From assembly GCA_040880365.1 (NCBI GenBank), contig JBBDIO010000186.1, forward strand, positions 1 through 19,818: DNA of 19,818 bases, written 5' to 3'. The position numbers were made by a program, and so were the translations under genes. The DNA comes from JBBDIO01 sp040880365. Lineage in GTDB: Bacteria; Chloroflexota; Anaerolineae; Caldilineales; Caldilineaceae. Of this stretch, positions 15,833 to 19,818 are shown piece after piece (the first letter of the stretch is position 1; each line of letters opens with the position of its first letter). Under the pieces are notes generated by a model, which was not told the origin of the DNA, did no database searches, and saw only the letters and a program-made list of their open reading frames with translations.

Positions 15833-15846
15833 AGACTGGCTACGTA

Positions 15847-15859
15847 TTACACAATGTAA
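15847..15859. promoter_or_regulatory. Small palindrome just downstream of the promoter
   Basis: TTACA-CAA-TGTAA is a perfect 5-bp inverted repeat 15-27 nt after the -10, where a repressor could block transcription. It is short enough to arise by chance. Confidence 0.3.
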
Positions 15860-15972
15860 GGCTGGCTGGAATACCCCTCCCCCATCAGGCGATATGTAAT
15901 CTGTCGCAAGGTTCTGCAGTAAAAAAACTGACAGACTACCGGATGCATGGCTAACGCAAGGAATGCAATTTC

Positions 15973-17370
15973 ATGACACAAACCCTGACCACCGAAGAGC
16001 GCCGCAAACAACGCGGCTCTGTGCGCGCGCTGGCAAATGTGTCCTCTGCGCGCGGGGAGACAGCCGAAGCCGCGCCCGCCTTCGCGCCACTCGATGGCAG
16101 CAGCATACAGCGCTTGCTGGGCGATCCAATGAACGCACCCCAACCTTTATTGCCCGACGATGTCCGCCAATTGGCGAACACAGTGGGCAATCGCGCCACC
16201 CAGGATATATTGTCCCGACGCAGCCCCCAACAATCCACCAGCCACGCCAAAAACCCATCGCCACGATCCGCCCCCAACGGCACGCCGGGCACGCGTATCC
16301 AGCGCAGCCCGCTTGCGCGCATCACAGGCGGCATCGTCCAGCGCGGTCCGCTGGATTGGTATCGGCGGCGCAAAAACAAAAACAAAAACAAAAACCGTTT
16401 AGGAGATGATGCGATTGTGCCCAATTCCATGCAGCAGTTGGGCGCCCATTCTGCCAACGAAGTGTTCAAGGTAAAGACCAACCAGAATATCGGTTCATCC
16501 AAGACCAATGAGGGATTTTTCAAACCCGATAATGATGAAGACTGGGGCATGGACGACGGGTTGGGCCAGAGCGATCGGGCGGTGGCTTCCAGCATCCTGA
16601 ACAAGTATCTGGGATTCAACAACATTGCCGAAAATGTCTACGCCGACCTCAATGGACAGCGCGGAGCGATTTCGGCCAAAGTTCCCGGTATGCCCCTCAT
16701 GGAGACGCTCACTGATGATCGTGGGGCGATGAGCGGTTTTCGCTACAATTCGCCCAATCTGGAAAATCCGAACACCCAAAAGGGCTTGATGGATCTGCAA
16801 CTCTTTGACCTCATCAAAGGTGAAGGCGACCGCCACGGCGGCAATATTTATGTGGATCCTGCCAGCGGACAAGTCCACGGCATCGATGAAGATTTCTCCT
16901 TTGGTCACGATATGGGCGTGTATAAGCGCGAAAGAGACGCCGCGCCCGGTTCTTCAGATCCCGATATGAAATATTCGACCATGCCAATGCTGTTCGATGA
17001 AGGGACCGCCAAACGCATTTTGGGCAAAAAGGCCAAGAATCTGCCCAAAATGCTCAAGGGACACCTGACCGACGACGAGATCAAGACCGCGCAGGAGCGT
17101 CTGCGCTATGTAAAGGCACATCTGCGCGATCAGAAGAAACAAGGTCGACTGGTTAAAAAGTGGGACAAGGACACGTACAACCAGGTGATGAGCCAGGACG
17201 GCAAGAAGGGTATGTATGACCGGCGCAACCAACAACAGCTCTACTACTACTACAGTTATCTGCGCCGGCAGGAAGGATTACGCGACACCGCGAATCCCAA
17301 CGACGATGAGGTTCCCGAAGCAATAGGCCCCGAAGGCTCGATGTGGGAAGAAAATGCCCTGTTCGGTTAG
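15973..17370 (+). CDS. PI3/PI4-kinase-like protein with eCIS-cargo-like N-terminal leader
   Basis: 465 residues from ATG 15973 (AAGGA about 10 nt upstream). Residues 1-130 look disordered and carry SIQRLLG, a segment LPDDVRQLANTVGNRATQ, and IQRSPLAR and IVQRGP. Such IQR and VGNxA motifs recur in proteins encoded with extracellular contractile injection systems (DUF4157 proteins and cargo). A basic spacer RRRKNKNKNKNR follows. The core (about 160-315) has kinase marks: GFFKPDNDEDW with Lys184 (compare FKPxDEE of type gamma PI4-kinases), catalytic loop GDRHGGN (Asp286, Arg287, His288, Asn291), and GIDEDFSFG (Asp305/Asp307) in the metal-binding position. It therefore probably phosphorylates a lipid or protein. 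The C-terminal 140 residues are Lys-rich and helical. No signal peptide or membrane helix. OsmC follows 33 nt later. No eCIS structural gene is in the window. Kinase fold: fairly sure; exported effector: inference. Confidence 0.82.
   Translation: MTQTLTTEERRKQRGSVRALANVSSARGETAEAAPAFAPLDGSSIQRLLGDPMNAPQPLLPDDVRQLANTVGNRATQDILSRRSPQQSTSHAKNPSPRSAPNGTPGTRIQRSPLARITGGIVQRGPLDWYRRRKNKNKNKNRLGDDAIVPNSMQQLGAHSANEVFKVKTNQNIGSSKTNEGFFKPDNDEDWGMDDGLGQSDRAVASSILNKYLGFNNIAENVYADLNGQRGAISAKVPGMPLMETLTDDRGAMSGFRYNSPNLENPNTQKGLMDLQLFDLIKGEGDRHGGNIYVDPASGQVHGIDEDFSFGHDMGVYKRERDAAPGSSDPDMKYSTMPMLFDEGTAKRILGKKAKNLPKMLKGHLTDDEIKTAQERLRYVKAHLRDQKKQGRLVKKWDKDTYNQVMSQDGKKGMYDRRNQQQLYYYYSYLRRQEGLRDTANPNDDEVPEAIGPEGSMWEENALFG
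16371..16394 (+). repeat. Hexanucleotide microsatellite (CAAAAA) x4 inside the kinase-like gene
   Basis: Four exact CAAAAA units encode alternating Lys/Asn (KNKNKNKN) between the leader and the kinase core. Changes in copy number keep the frame, so they would alter linker length only. Confidence 0.85.
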
Positions 17371-17403
17371 TGCAGGAATCCTATACAACAGTCGGGGAAA
17401 ACT

Positions 17404-17808
17404 ATGTCCACTATCAGTGTGCGCTTGCACCAGGTGCGCCCTACCACCGCCGAAGTGACTATTCGCGATCACAAATTATTGATCGACCGCCCCGAAAGCA
17501 AAGGCGGTGGCAACTGGGGCGCGATGGGCGGCGAATTGCTGCTGGCATCGCTGGGCGGCTGTTTTATGAGCAATCTGTTCGAGGTCGTGCGCTCGCGCGA
17601 AGCCCCCGTCCAGAAGATTCAGACCACCGTCACCGGCACGCTCGAAGGCACGCCCCCGCGCTTTACCGCAATTGAACTCCACGTCACCGCCGACTACCCC
17701 GACGAAGCCGAGTTTCAAAAATTCGTCACCATCTCCGAACGCGCTTGCATCGTCGCCAACACGCTCAAACCCGCCGTGGCAATCACCATCCAAATCGAAA
17801 AACGCTAG
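17404..17808 (+). CDS. OsmC/Ohr family protein
   Basis: OsmC-fold thiol peroxidase-like protein; the family reduces organic hydroperoxides in the cytoplasm using two cysteines. 134 residues, normal length. The two cysteines are in the expected contexts: LLASLGGCFMSNL (Cys53) and ISERACIVANTL (Cys115). The GGGNWGAMGGELLLASLG block is typical of the OsmC-like branch rather than classical Ohr. GGGGAAAA lies just before ATG 17404. It starts 33 nt after the kinase-like gene without a terminator between, so they are probably co-transcribed, although the functions have no obvious link. A long hairpin begins at its stop codon. Confidence 0.9.
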   Translation: MSTISVRLHQVRPTTAEVTIRDHKLLIDRPESKGGGNWGAMGGELLLASLGGCFMSNLFEVVRSREAPVQKIQTTVTGTLEGTPPRFTAIELHVTADYPDEAEFQKFVTISERACIVANTLKPAVAITIQIEKR

Positions 17809-17845
17809 ATATCAGACCGGCCATGTGTCGGTCCGATATCTAGCG
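17803..17845 (+). terminator. Long hairpin at the end of the osmC-like gene
   Basis: A 17-nt arm (17803-17819) pairs with 17829-17845 with one mismatch around a 9-nt loop. The left arm includes the last codon and stop of the OsmC gene. No T-run follows, so it may act as an mRNA-end stabiliser or a factor-dependent terminator rather than a classic intrinsic one. Confidence 0.6.
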
Positions 17846-17889
17846 TCTGGTAATATGCCAGTCAAAAATCGGTTCTAAACACCCACCTA

Positions 17890-18044
17890 ATATTAAGTGA
17901 TGCGTTATGTGAAAGTCCGGAATAGGTTGCAAAATCTATGCACGAGCCGTGTAGGTCACCGCTCCTGCGGTGACATTCTCTGCGGCCTGTGTCACCGCAG
18001 GAGCGGTGACCTACTTAACCGTCAAATAACGCCTTACTTAATAT
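17890..18044. repeat. Palindromic MITE-like element (copy 2 of the palindrome family)
   Basis: Outer arms 17890-17912 and 18022-18044 are imperfect inverted repeats (about 19 of 23 match; core TATTAAGT...GCGTTAT). Inside, arms 17951-17974 and 17991-18014 are perfect 24-bp inverted repeats with a 16-nt spacer. Each inner arm is a hairpin TCACCGC-TCCT (or AGGA)-GCGGTGA flanked by GTAGG/CTAC, the same plan as 3394-3460. The right outer arm covers the stop codon of the minus-strand membrane protein gene. No coding sequence lies within it. Confidence 0.75.
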
Positions 18045-18784
18045 ACCGTCCGGTCGCGCAGGGTATCAATATACTGATCCGCCTGCGAGCGTTCCAGCGG
18101 TGCATGGTCGTCGTCATCGTCGCGCCCGCCGGGGGTAGAGAGCCGGGCCGGACCCACGCCCGGCACATCGAGCATGGCCTGGGCATCACTTTGCGCCAGC
18201 TTGAGCACGCCGTCGGCCATCGCCGAAGCCGCCAGCTCGCGCTGCTTCACGGCACTGTTGCCCAGCAGATTCTTGGTCTGGGTGATAATGCCCAGAAAAT
18301 CATGGGTTGGCTTGGCGCCCGCGCCCAGAATCAACCCCGTGATAATCACATCCCAGAAGGGTGGCACAACCTCCAAAAAGGAGGGGGCCAGGGGGCGCAG
18401 ATAGTCGAACAGGCGCATGCCCGTGTAGTTGGCAATGAGGATGCCAATCACCATGCCCAATACCAGGCTGGTACCGCTTTTGAATTGTACATATTGGGCC
18501 GATTTCAGATCGGCGGCGCGCCAGCCGCGCATGTTCAACAGCAGCCAATCCACATAGTTCCACACAATCTCGATGGAACGTTCCAGGGCAATCGACGCTG
18601 CGCCCAAGGGCAGCAACACAGGCCAGATGCTGTCACTGCGATCGAGATCCTGCGTCAGGGGTGCGGCCCACGCGCTGAGCGTTGTGACCAGCAGCCCGAC
18701 CCACGCCAACGCCATCCCTGCCACCAGCCGCAACCCGGCCCGACCCCACACACGCGTTTTCGCTTGCGATTTTCGCCAATACAT
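18038..18784 (-). CDS. Uncharacterised multi-pass membrane protein
   Basis: 248 residues. ATG 18784 is chosen over an in-frame TTG at 18805 because AAGGGAGAG lies 7 nt before the ATG. It has an N-terminal signal-like or membrane segment (about 17-40, LRLVAGMALAWVGLLVTTLS), then hydrophobic helices around IWPVLLPLGAASIALERSIE, GTSLVLGMVIGILIANYTGM and FWDVIITGLILGAGAKPTHD, and a hydrophilic tail with a DDDDDH acidic cluster. The GAGAKPTHDFLGII stretch looks like a conserved motif, but I cannot tie it to a named family. The gene begins 31 nt after the aminopeptidase stop on the same strand and is probably in one operon with it. Its stop lies inside the palindromic element to the left. Confidence 0.8.
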   Translation of the reverse strand: MYWRKSQAKTRVWGRAGLRLVAGMALAWVGLLVTTLSAWAAPLTQDLDRSDSIWPVLLPLGAASIALERSIEIVWNYVDWLLLNMRGWRAADLKSAQYVQFKSGTSLVLGMVIGILIANYTGMRLFDYLRPLAPSFLEVVPPFWDVIITGLILGAGAKPTHDFLGIITQTKNLLGNSAVKQRELAASAMADGVLKLAQSDAQAMLDVPGVGPARLSTPGGRDDDDDHAPLERSQADQYIDTLRDRTVY

Positions 18785-18800
18785 GGATATGCTCTCCCTT

Positions 18801-18828
18801 ATCAAGAGGACTGGATCAAGAGGACTGG
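18801..18828. repeat. Perfect 14-bp tandem duplication over the aminopeptidase stop
   Basis: ATCAAGAGGACTGG occurs back to back at 18801-18814 and 18815-18828. The right copy contains the TGA stop of the aminopeptidase; the left copy is a non-coding duplicate just before the next gene's ribosome binding site. Confidence 0.9.
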
Positions 18829-19818
18829 GCCAAAGTGGTCAACAGCCGCACGCCATAGCCCGTCGCGCCTTTGGGGCGCAGAGGATCTTTGCCGCTTTCA
18901 ACCCAATCCATATAGGCGATATCCAGGTGTGCCCACGGATAGCCTTCGGTAAAATGTTCGATAAATTTGGCGCTGGCAGATACGCCCGCCGACCGCGATG
19001 CACTGTTCTTCACCTCTGCCATATCACTCTTGATGGTATCTTTATACTCATCATACATGGGCATGGGCCACAAGCGTTCGCCGCTGGCGTGCGCAGCGGC
19101 CAACAGGCTATCCTGCAATTGGCTGTCATTGCTGAACAGCCCCGCGGCCTGTTCCCCCAAAGCCACCCCAATCGCGCCGGTGAGCGTTGCCAGGTCGATT
19201 ACCGCCGTGGGATTATAGCGCGCCACAAAGGCCAGCGCATCGGCCAAAACCAGACGCCCCTCGGCATCGGTACTTCCGATTTCAGCAGTCTTGCCGGTCA
19301 TACCCGTGAGGATATCGCCGGGGCGGAACGCGTCGCCGTCGGGCATGTTTTCCACACAGACGGCAATCCCAATCACACGCCGTTTCACGCCCAGCCGGGC
19401 AATGGCTTCCATCGCGCCCACCACCGCGGCCGCGCCGCTCATATCGGCCTTCATCTGCCACATGCCGGGATTGGATTTGAGGCTGATGCCCCCGGTATCA
19501 AAGGTGATGCCCTTGCCCACCCAGACCAGCGGCGGCGCATCGGCAAGACCTTCGGGCGCGTGCTCCAGAATGATAAAGCGGGCTTCGCGCCGACTGCCCC
19601 GGCTCACAGCCAGTAGAATCTGCATCCCCAGATTATCCATTTCGGCTTCGTCCAGCGCGGTATAGGTCAGCCCCGTCGCCTCGGCCAGCGCTTCGGCGCG
19701 TCGGGCAAATTCCACGGGATAGAGGATGTTGCCGGGTTCGCTGACAAGGTTGCGCGCGGTAAAAACGCCCTTGGCAATGGCTAGGCCCATCTGCACACCT
19801 ACATCCACCGCCGCGGTC
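18816..19818 (-). CDS. pepA: Leucyl aminopeptidase, M17 family (N-terminal part outside window)
   Basis: Cytoplasmic dinuclear-metal aminopeptidase that removes N-terminal residues from peptides. The visible 330-odd residues are the C-terminal catalytic domain. All expected residues are seen: GKGITFDTGGISLK (metal Lys and Asp, catalytic Lys), KADMSGAA (metal Asp), NMPDGDAFRPGDI, and STDAEGRLVLADAL (metal Asp and Glu, catalytic Arg; the first position is Ser where many members have Asn). LTGAIGVALG and the C-terminal WAHLDIAY block complete the domain. The frame is open to the right edge; full-length enzymes are about 500 residues, so the N-terminal macro-like domain and the start lie beyond the window. 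The membrane protein gene follows 31 nt after its stop. Confidence 0.95.
   Translation of the reverse strand, partial: TAAVDVGVQMGLAIAKGVFTARNLVSEPGNILYPVEFARRAEALAEATGLTYTALDEAEMDNLGMQILLAVSRGSRREARFIILEHAPEGLADAPPLVWVGKGITFDTGGISLKSNPGMWQMKADMSGAAAVVGAMEAIARLGVKRRVIGIAVCVENMPDGDAFRPGDILTGMTGKTAEIGSTDAEGRLVLADALAFVARYNPTAVIDLATLTGAIGVALGEQAAGLFSNDSQLQDSLLAAAHASGERLWPMPMYDEYKDTIKSDMAEVKNSASRSAGVSASAKFIEHFTEGYPWAHLDIAYMDWVESGKDPLRPKGATGYGVRLLTTLAQSS

Noticed and set aside
15973..17370. Complete contractile injection system in this window
   Set aside because: No sheath, tube, baseplate, spike or AAA+ genes are present; only the leader-like segment of one protein hints at such a system.
17897..19616. 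Plus-strand frames of about 350 codons opposite the membrane protein and aminopeptidase genes
   Set aside because: They overlap genes with intact motifs and good ribosome binding sites on the minus strand, and one runs through the palindromic element.

Overview
The window is GC-rich, compact bacterial DNA that probably comes from a Chloroflexota (Anaerolineae/Ardenticatenia-like) genome. This is inferred from the style of a large secreted protein (CSLREA-type beta-helix with a hydrophobic C-terminal tail), a sigma factor coupled to a small membrane protein, and the acyl-CoA synthetase subfamily. No rRNA, tRNA, CRISPR array, transposase or phage gene was seen. A 100-N scaffold gap at 6699-6798 shows that this is a draft assembly.

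Layout. At 1-1144 there is the 3' part of an HNH nuclease gene and a coupled unknown gene, closed by an intrinsic terminator. At 1257-3284 lies an acetyl-CoA-synthetase-like acyl-CoA synthetase. A palindromic repeat (3394-3460) then precedes a two-gene unit: an ABC-F ATPase (Uup-like) and an overlapping zinc-ribbon/TPR/transmembrane/BON/LysM protein (3505-6548). After the gap-containing intergenic region comes a 1790-residue secreted multidomain protein (6965-12337). It converges, across a perfect inverted repeat, on an isolated dnaN (12479-13693, minus strand).

Divergent from dnaN is an ECF-type sigma factor with a long charged N-terminal extension. It overlaps (ATGA) a small tail-anchored protein that is probably its anti-sigma factor. 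Next, behind its own promoter, is the most interesting gene of the window (15973-17370). It encodes a PI3/PI4-kinase-like protein whose N-terminus resembles the leader segments of proteins linked to extracellular contractile injection systems (eCIS). An OsmC-family peroxidase-like gene follows at 33 nt and ends in a strong hairpin. The right end carries a second, larger palindromic element (17890-18044), an uncharacterised multi-pass membrane protein, and the 3' part of a leucyl aminopeptidase gene (both minus strand).

Small-scale structure includes two palindromic elements with compensatory base changes, two promoters sharing TTGNCA-17-TAAGGT, several 14-15 bp tandem duplications at gene edges, and a 55-bp duplication flanking the N run that is almost certainly an assembly artefact.
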